Program-made: the position numbers and the translations under genes
Part shown: positions 1 to 8,137 of the stretch, piece after piece
How positions within the stretch are numbered: position 1 is the first letter of the stretch
Layout of the letters: each line of letters opens with the position of its first letter
Notes under the pieces: model-generated
Told to the model about the DNA's origin: nothing
The model's database searches: none
Seen by the model: only the letters and a program-made list of their open reading frames with translations
Assembly (NCBI GenBank): GCA_016297585.1
Contig: JAEDGJ010000005.1
Coordinates: 1-36,499, forward strand
DNA length: 36,499 nucleotides
Direction: 5' to 3'
Origin: Clostridiaceae bacterium
GTDB taxonomy: Bacteria > Bacillota > Clostridia > Oscillospirales > QAMX01

Positions 1-273
1 GACGACTCCGGAGAGCTGTTGAGAAGGCTCTATCGCGGCGAGAACGTCCCCGGCGATCCGCTGGCGCTCGCGGTCGGCACGTCGATGTCCAAGATGCGCC
101 GCCGCTGCCGCATGGTCGTGGTCTCCGACGGCGTGACGCGCGGGGAGATCGAGGGCTGCGGCATCGCGTACTATCCGCTCCGCGAGCTGCAGAGGGCCGT
201 CGACGACACGCTCGCGCGGTATGAATCGCCCGTCGTCGCGGCGGTTTCCCACGGCGGGGAATTTCTGCTGTAG
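1..273 (+). CDS. C-terminal fragment, possible LarA-like (nickel-dependent lactate racemase family) protein
   Basis: This open frame enters from the left edge in frame 1 and stops with TAG at 271-273, so only the last 90 codons are visible. The fragment has a hydrophobic strand (residues MVVVSDGV), a helix, and ends in VSHGGEFLL. A late strand reading 'VxSD', then an amphipathic helix and a terminal HGGxxL is what I recall of the C-terminus of LarA/DUF2088 proteins, which racemise lactate with a nickel-pincer cofactor. The catalytic histidines and lysine lie upstream and cannot be checked. The stop is one base from the stop of the convergent NagD-like gene, so the two genes are packed tail to tail without a visible terminator. 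The family call is tentative; the coding status is better supported than the name. Confidence 0.45.
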   Translation, partial: DDSGELLRRLYRGENVPGDPLALAVGTSMSKMRRRCRMVVVSDGVTRGEIEGCGIAYYPLRELQRAVDDTLARYESPVVAAVSHGGEFLL

Positions 274-274
274 C

Positions 275-1069
275 TTATACCCCGGCGATGTCGCCGACGC
301 CGTCCAGAATGAGGTTCGGACGGTAGGCGTACTGCTCCACGGTCTGCGTTGTGGAGACGCCGGAGAGCACCAAAACGGCGGTCATGCCGGATTCCACGCC
401 CGCGACGATATCCGTGTCCATGCGGTCGCCGATCATGGCGGCGTCGTCCGCGTGCAGTCCCAGCATCCGGATGCCGGTGCGCATCATCAGAGGATTCGGC
501 TTGCCGACAAAATACGCATTCTTCCCCGTCGCGAGCTCGATCGGCGAGATCAGCGCGCGGCAGGCGGGAATGATGCCCTGCTCGGAGGGACCGGAGAGGT
601 CGGTGTTGGTGCCGATCAGCTTGGCGCCGCCGAAGACGAGCTTGACCGCCTGCAGAATCGACGAATAATTGTAGTCGCGCGTTTCGCCGACGACGACGTA
701 ATCCGGGTCGCGGTCGTTCATCGTGATGCCGGCGTCGTACAGCGCGTTCAGGAGTCCCGGTGCGCCGATCACATAGGCCGAGCAGCCGGGGCTCTGGTTT
801 TTCAGAAACTGCGCCGTTGCGAGCGCGCTGGTATAGAAGTGGCTTTCGTCCACCTCCAGCCCCAGCCATTTGAGCTTCTGCTGGAGCTCCTTCGGAGAGC
901 GCTCGCTCGAGTTCGTTAAAAACAGGAATTTCTTATCCTCGCGGTAGAGCCAGTCGACAAATTCGCGCACACCCGGCAGCAGCCGGTTGCCGTGATAGAT
1001 GACGCCGTCCATATCGCATATAAAGCCTTTTTTGTTTCGAAGGGCTTCTACTTTTTCCATATTCTGCAT
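275..1069 (-). CDS. HAD-superfamily phosphatase, NagD/AraL type (class IIA)
   Basis: Predicted cytosolic 264-residue phosphatase for sugar phosphates or nucleotides. Motif I is ICDMDGV, with nucleophile Asp19 and Asp21; motif II is the FLTNSS segment; the GKPN lysine gives motif III and IGDRMDTDI gives motif IV with its metal-binding Asp. The long middle part between motifs II and III is the C2 cap, which defines class IIA (NagD, AraL, 4-nitrophenylphosphatase). Length is normal for this family. I chose the ATG at 1067-1069 because an AGGAGG lies six bases upstream; a longer reading frame exists but passes through the promoter at 1099-1127. Physiological substrates of NagD-like enzymes are usually unknown, so none is assigned. 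It diverges from the glycan operon and shares a promoter motif with it. Confidence 0.85.
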   Translation of the reverse strand: MQNMEKVEALRNKKGFICDMDGVIYHGNRLLPGVREFVDWLYREDKKFLFLTNSSERSPKELQQKLKWLGLEVDESHFYTSALATAQFLKNQSPGCSAYVIGAPGLLNALYDAGITMNDRDPDYVVVGETRDYNYSSILQAVKLVFGGAKLIGTNTDLSGPSEQGIIPACRALISPIELATGKNAYFVGKPNPLMMRTGIRMLGLHADDAAMIGDRMDTDIVAGVESGMTAVLVLSGVSTTQTVEQYAYRPNLILDGVGDIAGV

Positions 1070-1098
1070 ATCATGCCTCCTATATTGACCCTGACGGT

Positions 1099-1127
1099 AG
1101 TGTACCATATTCCGCTTTTGTTTGCAA
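1099..1127 (-). promoter_or_regulatory. Promoter of the NagD-like gene
   Basis: On the minus strand TTGCAA (1122-1127) and TACACT (1099-1104) are 17 bases apart, with a TGG just before the -10 (extended -10). It sits about 30 bases upstream of the chosen start. The -10 and its upstream flank match the divergent promoter at 1209-1237 at 15 of 16 bases. Confidence 0.6.
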
Positions 1128-1208
1128 GGGCGCTTTTGACATGGGACGGTTAAATCTTTGTAATATGATTTCATTTTTTGCATTTTGACCACTTTTTCGC
1201 CGATCTTA

Positions 1209-1237
1209 TTGTTTTTCGGAACGGAATATGGTATACT
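1209..1237 (+). promoter_or_regulatory. Promoter of the esterase/URO-D/GH38 operon
   Basis: TTGTTT (1209-1214) and TATACT (1232-1237) are separated by 17 bases, with TGG before the -10. Transcription would start near 1244, giving a leader of about 55 bases to the ATG at 1299. Confidence 0.6.
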
Positions 1238-1298
1238 CGACCCCGTGTTCCGCCCCCGGAAAATTCCAAATTCTGAAAGACTATAGTGGAGGTTTCCT

Positions 1299-3191
1299 AT
1301 GGGTATCCCTTCTTTTCAGGCTCCGGGCGGCTATTATCTCGGCAATAAGCTGACTTCCCACATTCTCTCCCGCAGCGAGCGGGCTTTTGACGAGGCGGAC
1401 GCCCGGCGCGCCGCGATCTCGTCCCGGGAGGCGCTTGCGTCCTATGCGGAGGCCGTGCGGCGCGATTTTGCCGGGGCGCTCGGCGGCATCCCCTACGATC
1501 CGTCGCTTCCGCTGAACGCAAAGACCGTCGGCGTCGTTTCCGAAGCGCTTTTCGACATCGAAAAGGTCATTTTTCAGTCCCGTCCGTCCGTCTATGTGAC
1601 GGCGAACCTCTATATCCCCCATCAGCGCCGGCAGCCCTGCGGCGCCGTATTCTTCCATCCGGGTCACTCCGGTGTGGGTAAGACCGACGAACGCTATCAG
1701 GGCGTCGCGCGCTCCATCGCCTCGGCGGGGCTGATCGTGCTTGTCATCGACCCCGTCGGTCAGGGAGAGCGCCATTCCTATGTCGAGCCGTCGCTGCAGC
1801 TGGACATGGAGCGCAGCTGCACGAGCGACCATCAGTACGCGGGGCACCAGATCATGCTGACCGGCGACGCGTCCACCCGGTATTTCGTCGCGGACGCCCG
1901 GCGCGCGGTCGATTACCTGATTTCGCGCCCCGAGGTCGACCCGGACGCCATCGGCCTGACCGGTTCCTCCGGCGGCGGAACGATGACCTGCAACATGATG
2001 GTCTTCGAGACGCGAGCGAAGGCCGCCGCGCCCGGCACCTTCCTGTCGAGCCGCCGCACGATCCTGCGCTCCGGCCAGCCGCAGGATGCCGAGCAGATCT
2101 GGATGGGAAAACCGGGCTTCCTGTTTGACCATCAGGATGTGCTGGCCTGCTTTGCGCCGAAGCCGTGTCTGGCGCTCTGCGTCGACGCGGATTTCTTCCC
2201 CATCGAGGGCACCGTTGAGACGATCGGCGCGGCAAAGCGCCTCTACGCGCTTTACGGCGCGGAGGATGCCGTCAACATGACGGTCGATCACTCCGAACAC
2301 GCCTACACCGAGGTGCTGGCAGCCCGCGCCGCCGCGTTCTTTGCCAGAACGCTCAACGGCGAGGAGCGCGGGGAGGTTCCCTCCGCGATCGCGCCCATCG
2401 ACGACCGCCGGCTGTACTGCACGGCGTCCGGACAGGTGCGCTGCGAGTTTGCCGACGCCCGCTTCCTGTTCCACGAGAACCTCGACCGCGTCCGTACGCT
2501 TGCCGCCTCCGTTACGAAAGAGGACGCCGCCGCCTTCGTCCGCGAAAAGGTATACGCGTTCCGCAAGCCCGTGCCGCTCCATGTGCGCGAATACGAGCCG
2601 CAGTTCTCGTCCGGCGTCATTGCGCGTTCCTACCTGTGGTTTACGCAGGAGGAGCTGCCCAACTACGGCGTCCTGCTGCGTTCCTGCGAGACGATGGACC
2701 GCACGGTGCCCGTGACGGTCTGCCTGTTTGACCGCGGCACCGACGCGCTCGCGGAGTATGCCGCGCTGATCCGCCGGATCCTGCGCTCCGGCTCCGCCGC
2801 GTTCGTCCTCGACACGTCCGGCATCGGCAAATGCTCGCCGCAGCCGTGCACGGGCGGGGACATCCACAATCTTTTTGCGACGCTCGACGTTTTGTCAAAA
2901 GATCTGTTCTTCCTCGGCGACTCCCTCGCCGCGCTCAGGCTTTTCGACCTTGAACGCGTGACGGAGGTGCTCGAAACCATCCCGAATCTCGGAAAAATGT
3001 CCCTCTGCGCGCGCGGAAATTCCGGGATTCTGGCAAATCTCCACGCGCTGATGCATCCGGAGACCGCGGTCGATACCGCGGATTCCCAGACGGTGTCCGA
3101 CATCGTCCTGAACCGCTATTACGAAGATTATGACCTTCCGGGCTTCATGCTTCCGGGCATTGCGCCCTATGCCGTGGCGCTCGGTCTGTAA
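1299..3191 (+). CDS. Large alpha/beta-hydrolase esterase (acetyl xylan esterase-like) with a degenerate second hydrolase domain
   Basis: This 630-residue protein has no signal peptide and should act in the cytosol, probably removing acyl groups from imported oligosaccharides. The first domain (about residues 110-350) has the usual hydrolase order: the VFFHPGHS oxyanion strand, VIDPVGQGE, the nucleophile elbow GLTGSSGGG with Ser224, an acid candidate at CVDAD (Asp296/298), and a histidine at DHSEH (His331 or His334). The second half (about 440-630) repeats the fold pattern (VFVLDTSGIG, DSLAALRLFD, a GNSG elbow) but stops right after that strand, so it lacks room for the acid and histidine. The ATG is preceded by GTGGAGG. 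It is the first gene of an operon with a URO-D protein 27 bases on and a GH38 mannosidase. Esterase chemistry is well supported; the substrate is inferred from neighbours. Confidence 0.75.
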   Translation: MGIPSFQAPGGYYLGNKLTSHILSRSERAFDEADARRAAISSREALASYAEAVRRDFAGALGGIPYDPSLPLNAKTVGVVSEALFDIEKVIFQSRPSVYVTANLYIPHQRRQPCGAVFFHPGHSGVGKTDERYQGVARSIASAGLIVLVIDPVGQGERHSYVEPSLQLDMERSCTSDHQYAGHQIMLTGDASTRYFVADARRAVDYLISRPEVDPDAIGLTGSSGGGTMTCNMMVFETRAKAAAPGTFLSSRRTILRSGQPQDAEQIWMGKPGFLFDHQDVLACFAPKPCLALCVDADFFPIEGTVETIGAAKRLYALYGAEDAVNMTVDHSEHAYTEVLAARAAAFFARTLNGEERGEVPSAIAPIDDRRLYCTASGQVRCEFADARFLFHENLDRVRTLAASVTKEDAAAFVREKVYAFRKPVPLHVREYEPQFSSGVIARSYLWFTQEELPNYGVLLRSCETMDRTVPVTVCLFDRGTDALAEYAALIRRILRSGSAAFVLDTSGIGKCSPQPCTGGDIHNLFATLDVLSKDLFFLGDSLAALRLFDLERVTEVLETIPNLGKMSLCARGNSGILANLHALMHPETAVDTADSQTVSDIVLNRYYEDYDLPGFMLPGIAPYAVALGL

Positions 3192-3218
3192 AACACGAAA
3201 CAAAGAGAGGATAAACCA

Positions 3219-4355
3219 ATGCCTGCCTACGCTCCCCACATTCAGAAAATCCGCGATTTCTATGCGCATAAGCCCGATGCGCCGCTGTTTCAGAAGGAAT
3301 TCGGCTACTACTGCATGGATCGCTGGATCCGCGAGGGCCATGTGCTGCCGGAATCCGAGACGCCCGACCGTCAGGCGTATCTGCGGGAGCTTTTCTCCTT
3401 CGACGAGCCTGCGGTAGCGTCCATTTCCGGCCTCGGCGGCTGCGAAGCGTCGCTTTTCCCGAAGTTTGAGGTCAAGGTGCTCGAGGATCGCGGCGATTAC
3501 GAGCTGGTGCAGGACTTCGCGGGACGCCATGTGCTCTATTTCAAGGGGCGCCGCAACGGCTTTATGCCGGAGTACGTCGATCACCCGGTCAAGGACAAAA
3601 AGAGCTTCGAGGAGCAGATCCTCTGGCGCATGGATCCGCATACGCCGGGACGTGAGGAGCTGACGGCGGCACAGGTGCAGTCGGCGGCGAAGAAGCGCGC
3701 GCTCGGCTGCCCGGTGATGCAGTACATCGTCGGCGGCTATATGTATCTGCGCAGCCTGATGGGCCCCGAGGATCTTCTCTATATGTTCTACGACGACCCC
3801 GAGCTGGTGCACGCCTGCATGCGCGCATGGTTTGAGCTCGCCGACGCCGTGACGGCGGTGCATCAGAAGACCGTCCCGATCGACGAGATCCTCTTCGACG
3901 AGGACATCTGCTACAAGAACGGTTCGCTGATCTCCCCCGATATGATCCGCGAGTTCCTGCTGCCCTATTACGGACAGCTCGTCGAGAACGTCGGACGCCG
4001 CAACCCGGACGGCGTAAAGCCCATCGTCCAGCTCGCGACCGACGGCTACTGCGTCGACGTCATCCCGCTGTATCAGGAGATCAACTGCCGCTATGTCAGC
4101 CCCTTTGAGGTGGCCGCGGGTCAGGACGTCGTCGAGATCGGCCAGAAATACCCCGACATTCTGATGTCCGGCGGCATCGACAAGCGCGTGCTCGCGACGA
4201 CGCCCGACGAGATCGACCGCTATCTCGACCGCGTCCTGCCCGCGATGCGCAAGCGCGGCGGCTATATCCCCACCTGCGACCACGGCGTGCCGGAGGAAGT
4301 CAGCTTCGAAAACTATATGCACTACAGAAAGAGAATGCTGGAATACGCCCGCTAA
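3219..4355 (+). CDS. Uroporphyrinogen decarboxylase (URO-D) superfamily protein, non-haem
   Basis: The 378-residue protein resembles the URO-D/MtaA TIM-barrel superfamily, which includes haem-pathway decarboxylases and corrinoid methyltransferases. Seen in the sequence: a central barrel region with DEDICYKNGSLISP, then FLLPYY, a strand VKPIVQLATDG, the segment PFEVAAGQDVVEIG, and LMSGGIDKRVL, all typical of this superfamily's second half. The N-terminal arginine motif expected of true HemE is absent, and no haem, cobalamin or methanol genes lie nearby. Such paralogues are common next to glycoside hydrolases in gut Clostridia and have no established reaction that I know. It sits between the esterase and the GH38 mannosidase in one operon, which suggests a role in processing a sugar or its non-sugar decoration. 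Confident in the superfamily, not in the reaction. Confidence 0.75.
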   Translation: MPAYAPHIQKIRDFYAHKPDAPLFQKEFGYYCMDRWIREGHVLPESETPDRQAYLRELFSFDEPAVASISGLGGCEASLFPKFEVKVLEDRGDYELVQDFAGRHVLYFKGRRNGFMPEYVDHPVKDKKSFEEQILWRMDPHTPGREELTAAQVQSAAKKRALGCPVMQYIVGGYMYLRSLMGPEDLLYMFYDDPELVHACMRAWFELADAVTAVHQKTVPIDEILFDEDICYKNGSLISPDMIREFLLPYYGQLVENVGRRNPDGVKPIVQLATDGYCVDVIPLYQEINCRYVSPFEVAAGQDVVEIGQKYPDILMSGGIDKRVLATTPDEIDRYLDRVLPAMRKRGGYIPTCDHGVPEEVSFENYMHYRKRMLEYAR

Positions 4356-4374
4356 AAAAGGAGGCATCGTTCCT

Positions 4375-6771
4375 GTGAACATCCATCTGATCGGCAACGC
4401 GCATATCGATCCCGTGTGGCTGTGGCGCTGGCAGGAGGGGTTTGCCGAGATCAAGGCGACCTTTGCCGCTGCCTGCGACCGCATCCGCGAATACGGCGAC
4501 TTCGTTTTCACCTCCGCCTGTGCGTCCTATTACGAGTGGGTCGAGGAAAACGCGCCGGAGCTGTTTGAGCAGATCCGCGGCTATGTCCGGGACGGACGCT
4601 GGGTGCTGGTCGGCGGCTGGTGGCTCCAGCCGGACTGCAATCTGCCCTCGGGAGAGGCGTTTGCCCGGCACGCGCTCTATTCCCAGAGGTATTTCCGCGA
4701 GAAATTCGGCGTGACGGCGACGGTCGGCTATAACGTCGATTCCTTCGGACACAGCGCTTCCCTGCCGAAGCTCCTGCGCGGCGCGGGGATGGATGCGTAT
4801 TTCTTCCTGCGTCCCGGCGATCACGAACAGGAGCTCCCCTATCTTTTCTGGTGGGAAAGCCCGGACGGCTCCCGCGTGCTGGCGGCGAAGATCAGCGCCA
4901 CCTACGGCGACCGGCTGACCGACCTGCCGGGCGCGCTGGAGCGGATGCACGCGGTCTATCCGGGAAACGACGCGCCGCTGTTCTACGGCGTCGGCAATCA
5001 CGGCGGCGGGCCCACCGTGAAGATGATCGAGACGCTGCGCGCGTATCGGGGGGACGACCGGCTGATCTTCTCCGATCCGCGCCGCTTTGCGGACAGCGTC
5101 CGGACGCTGCCCGGGCTTCCCGTCGTCCGGGATGAGCTGCAGCATCACGCGAGCGGGTGCTATTCGACGATGTCCGCGCATAAGAAGGCAAACCGCACGG
5201 CAGAAGCGCGGCTGCTCGCGGCCGAGCGATGGGATACCGTCGCGTCCGCGCTGTTTTCCGTCCCGGCGGCGTCGGAGAAGCTGACCGGCGCGTGGAAGGA
5301 CGTCCTCTTTAACCAGTTCCACGACATCATGGGCGGCTGCAGCATCCGGGAGGCGTACGACGACGCGCTGGCGGCAATGGGCGGCGCCATCCATACCGCG
5401 GATACCGTCCGCAACGCCGCGATGCAGCGGATTTCGTGGGCGATCGATACCAAAAGAGGCAAAAACGTGCCGCTTTCGAAGGATTTCGACGCCCGTACCT
5501 GGGAGAGCGAGATGGGCGGCGCGCCGCACGTCGTTTTCAATCCCCATCCGTTCCCCGTGACCGCTGCGGTGGAGCTCAACTCCCGGCAGTCCCGCGTCGA
5601 GGACGAAAACGGCACGCCGCTGCCCATCCAGACGGTCCGGGCGTCCCGCACGAACGGCCGGGACGATAAGTTCAATACCCTGCTTTCCCTGACGCTGCCC
5701 CCGCTTTCCTACCGTACCGTATTCGCCTGCCGCGACCTGCCCTCGCCGGAGGCTGCCAATCCCTTTGTCGTGACGGAGACGTCGATTTCCAACGGGCTGG
5801 TGACGGTCCGGCTGGACCCGGAGACCGGCTGCATCGCCGGTTTCACGGCGGGCGGCAGGGAGCGCCTCGCCGCACCGTCCGCGGCGCGCGTGATCGACTG
5901 CTCCGATGCCGATACCTGGGCGCACGGCATCTTCACCTTCGACCGGGAGGTCGGACGCTTCCGCTGCGAGAGCGTCTCGATCCGGGAGACCGGCCCCGTC
6001 CGCGCGACAGTTCGCGTCGTTTCCCGTTACCGCGGCTCCGTGCTGAGGCAGGATATTTCGCTGCTTGCGGGAGACGATGCCGTCCATGTGAAGGTCTTCC
6101 TCGACTGGCGCGAGGAAAACCGGATGCTCAAGCTCTGCTTCCCCATTGCCGGAGAGCCGGTGCGTGCGGCGTATGAGCAGCCGTTCGGCAGCATCGTGCG
6201 GGATCACGACTCGCACGAGGAGCCGGGGCACGCGTGGGCGGAAGCCGGCGGACTCGCGCTCCTTAACGACGCGAAATACAGCTACAGTCTGACGCCCGTG
6301 TCCGGCGGCGTGTCCGAGCTGCGGCTGACGGCCGTGCGCAGCGCCGTTTACGCCGATCACTACGGCGTGCGGGACGACGACTGCATCTGCATGGACATCG
6401 GACGGCAGGAATTCTGCTATGCGCTCCGGGCGCACGACGCGGGAACGGACTATTCGGCGCTGTTCCGGGTTGCCCGCGCGCTGTGCATGCCGCCGGAGGT
6501 CGTGCCGGAGAGCTATCACGAGGGGAAACTGCCGCTTTCCGCGAGCTTTGTGTCGTCGGACTGCGAAAACGTTCTGCTCGAGGCGCTCAAGCCCGGTGAG
6601 GACGGCGGCATCGTGCTGCGCGTCTTCGAGACGGCGGGACGTCCTGCCCGCGCGGCGATCCGGCTCCCCTTCCTCGGAAAGACCGTGCTGGCCGATCTTG
6701 CGCCGAACGGCGTCAAAACCCTGCGCATCACGGAGGACGGCGCGGCGGAGGTCAATCTGTATGAAGTGTAA
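4375..6771 (+). CDS. GH38 alpha-mannosidase
   Basis: This 798-residue cytosolic enzyme hydrolyses terminal alpha-mannosides. It opens with the GH38 zinc motif GNAHIDPVWLWRW (His10, Asp12), followed by NVDSFGHS with Asp122 as the nucleophile and zinc ligand, and FNQFHDIMGG with the fourth ligand His316. The helical three-bundle and the large C-terminal beta-sandwich (from about residue 390) follow in the normal order. No signal peptide is present, so substrates must be imported. The start is a GTG with GGAGG 10 bases upstream; no nearby ATG gives the HIDPVW motif at the expected N-terminus. It is the third gene of the operon, 19 bases after the URO-D gene. With the esterase, it suggests breakdown of acylated manno-oligosaccharides or N-glycan fragments. 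Confidence 0.92.
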   Translation: MNIHLIGNAHIDPVWLWRWQEGFAEIKATFAAACDRIREYGDFVFTSACASYYEWVEENAPELFEQIRGYVRDGRWVLVGGWWLQPDCNLPSGEAFARHALYSQRYFREKFGVTATVGYNVDSFGHSASLPKLLRGAGMDAYFFLRPGDHEQELPYLFWWESPDGSRVLAAKISATYGDRLTDLPGALERMHAVYPGNDAPLFYGVGNHGGGPTVKMIETLRAYRGDDRLIFSDPRRFADSVRTLPGLPVVRDELQHHASGCYSTMSAHKKANRTAEARLLAAERWDTVASALFSVPAASEKLTGAWKDVLFNQFHDIMGGCSIREAYDDALAAMGGAIHTADTVRNAAMQRISWAIDTKRGKNVPLSKDFDARTWESEMGGAPHVVFNPHPFPVTAAVELNSRQSRVEDENGTPLPIQTVRASRTNGRDDKFNTLLSLTLPPLSYRTVFACRDLPSPEAANPFVVTETSISNGLVTVRLDPETGCIAGFTAGGRERLAAPSAARVIDCSDADTWAHGIFTFDREVGRFRCESVSIRETGPVRATVRVVSRYRGSVLRQDISLLAGDDAVHVKVFLDWREENRMLKLCFPIAGEPVRAAYEQPFGSIVRDHDSHEEPGHAWAEAGGLALLNDAKYSYSLTPVSGGVSELRLTAVRSAVYADHYGVRDDDCICMDIGRQEFCYALRAHDAGTDYSALFRVARALCMPPEVVPESYHEGKLPLSASFVSSDCENVLLEALKPGEDGGIVLRVFETAGRPARAAIRLPFLGKTVLADLAPNGVKTLRITEDGAAEVNLYEV

Positions 6772-6804
6772 CGGAATGTTCTGCGGCAAAAAGGAGGCAT
6801 TTGC

Positions 6805-7221
6805 ATGACTTTTTACGAGATTACCGACTTGGATCGGGAGCTGATCGGCATCGCGCTCGGCACGCTTGCGAAAAATTTCGACGACGGGGTGTATTATCAT
6901 ACCGTCGGCGCGGCGATCCGCTGCAAAAACGGGCATGTCTATTCCGGCGTCAACTGCGACGGCATTCACGGCTCCTGCGCCGAGTTCATCGCCATCGGCA
7001 CGGCCATCTCCGCGGGCGAGCGCGAGTTTGACACCATCGTCGCGGTGCATGAAAAGGCCAGAAACGGCGTCGTCTCCCCCTGCGGCAACTGCCGTCAGAT
7101 GCTCTTTGAATACTGCCCCGATATCCGCGTAATCGTCAACAACGACGAGGGAGAGCTGATCAAGGTATCGATCCGCGATCTGCTGCCGTTTGCGTATACG
7201 GAAGTGAAGATCGAGGACTGA
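6805..7221 (+). CDS. Cytidine/blasticidin-S deaminase-family zinc deaminase
   Basis: The 138-residue protein carries the zinc deaminase signature: GSCAEF (Cys58, catalytic Glu60) and PCGNC (Cys93, Cys96). The family includes Cdd, which converts cytidine to uridine. The details fit fungal blasticidin-S deaminase better than Bacillus Cdd as I recall them: GVN before the first motif, the AEFIAIGTA helix, SPCGNCRQML, and a closing SIRDLLP followed by an aromatic residue. Length and motif spacing (35 residues between first cysteines, against 34 in the fungal enzyme) also fit. AAGGAGG precedes the ATG. It is last in the glycan operon, 33 bases after GH38, and ends at a strong bidirectional terminator. 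Pyrimidine salvage is the conservative role; detoxification of aminoacyl nucleosides is possible. Confidence 0.8.
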   Translation: MTFYEITDLDRELIGIALGTLAKNFDDGVYYHTVGAAIRCKNGHVYSGVNCDGIHGSCAEFIAIGTAISAGEREFDTIVAVHEKARNGVVSPCGNCRQMLFEYCPDIRVIVNNDEGELIKVSIRDLLPFAYTEVKIED

Positions 7222-7240
7222 AAAATCGCATTTTGAATAT

Positions 7241-7286
7241 AAAAAACCCCCGGCGGGAAGGAAAAACCTTTTCGCCGGGGCTTTTT
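7241..7286. terminator. Bidirectional intrinsic terminator
   Basis: An 8-bp perfect stem CCCCGGCG/CGCCGGGG (7248-7255 with 7273-7280) is flanked by an A-run on the left and T-run on the right, so it works for both the deaminase operon (+) and the epimerase/ileS operon (-). An inner AAGG/CCTT pair can extend it. Confidence 0.85.
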
Positions 7287-7295
7287 ATGCACGGG

Positions 7296-8114
7296 TTACC
7301 AGCCGAGCGTCTTCAGGTAGTCGCGGCTCTGCTTTGCGGCGTCGATGGACGCCTGCGCATAGCTCTGATCCTGCTCGACGACGACGTATTCCGCGTTCGT
7401 CTCGGCAACGGCCGCGAGGATCGCCGGGAAATCCTGAACGCCGGCGCCGACGGGACGGAACTCGAACTTCTGAGGCTCGTCCGTGCCTTCGGACTGGATG
7501 CCGATCAGCTCGTACATATGCGCGGACTTCTCGCCGATATAGTCCTTCAGATGGACGACCGGCGCACGGTTTGCGTACTTCTTCAGATAATCGACCGGAT
7601 TTTCGCCGCCGACGCGCACCCAGCAGACGTCGAGCTCGGTCGCGAGGTTTTCCGGCGCGATCGTGTCGTACATATAGTCGAGGACATAGCGGCCGTCCGG
7701 CATCTTCGTGAACTCGAAGTCGTGGTTGTGGTACAGAAGCTGCATACCGGCCTTGTGCGCCGCCGCGCCGATTTCGGCGATGAAGGCAAGCGTCTTTTCA
7801 AAAGCGGGGGTGCCGAAGCGCTGCTCCTCCGGCAGATACGGCACGACGACATACTTGCAGCCGAGGGATTTGTACGCCTCGAGCGTCGCCTCGATGCCGG
7901 CTGCGAACTCGGTGAGCGCCACATGCGCGCTGACGGCGGTCAGCCCGGCGGCATCCAGCTCCGCCTTCAGCTCCGGCGCGGTCACGCCGCAGAGCCCGGC
8001 GGGCTCCACATAATCGTATCCGGCGGCCTTGACCGCGCGCAGCGTGCCGCGGAGATCCTTGGCAAGCAGATCACGGACGGTGTAAAGCTGAAGCGCGACA
8101 GGAACGGTTTTCAT
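7296..8114 (-). CDS. Sugar phosphate isomerase/epimerase (xylose-isomerase-like TIM barrel)
   Basis: A 272-residue cytosolic TIM-barrel protein of the AP endonuclease 2/IolE-like family. Recognisable parts are VALQLYTVRD at strand 1, GYDYVEPAG at strand 2, LYHNHDFEF with the metal-site histidine region, ATELDVCWV with metal-binding Glu/Asp, and VVHLKD. These positions normally bind a divalent metal and catalyse isomerisation or epimerisation of a keto/aldo sugar or inositol derivative. AAGGAGG lies upstream of the ATG. It follows ileS after 23 bases in the same direction with no terminator between, so it is probably co-transcribed and may share the T-box control, although no biochemical link is evident. 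The substrate is unknown. Confidence 0.85.
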   Translation of the reverse strand: MKTVPVALQLYTVRDLLAKDLRGTLRAVKAAGYDYVEPAGLCGVTAPELKAELDAAGLTAVSAHVALTEFAAGIEATLEAYKSLGCKYVVVPYLPEEQRFGTPAFEKTLAFIAEIGAAAHKAGMQLLYHNHDFEFTKMPDGRYVLDYMYDTIAPENLATELDVCWVRVGGENPVDYLKKYANRAPVVHLKDYIGEKSAHMYELIGIQSEGTDEPQKFEFRPVGAGVQDFPAILAAVAETNAEYVVVEQDQSYAQASIDAAKQSRDYLKTLGW

Positions 8115-8137
8115 AGATTGTGACCTCCTTTATAAAG

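Noticed and set aside
1070..1192. N-terminal extension of the NagD-like gene to 1192
   Set aside because: The extension runs through the promoter at 1099-1127, and the AGGAGG lies just before the ATG at 1069.
3219..4355. True uroporphyrinogen decarboxylase (hemE) for haem synthesis
   Set aside because: The expected N-terminal arginine motif is missing and no haem genes are adjacent; only the superfamily is supported.
4300..7050. A 916-codon open frame on the minus strand opposite the GH38 and neighbouring genes
   Set aside because: High-GC antisense shadow: its product is Arg/Ala/Gly-rich with no motif, while the plus strand has clear GH38, URO-D and deaminase motifs. The same applies to the frames at 1281-2867 (-), 2895-4511 (-), 8120-9634 (+), 9704-11245 (+), 12574-13887 (-), 16038-17228 (+), 21775-23589 (+) and 25947-27269 (+).
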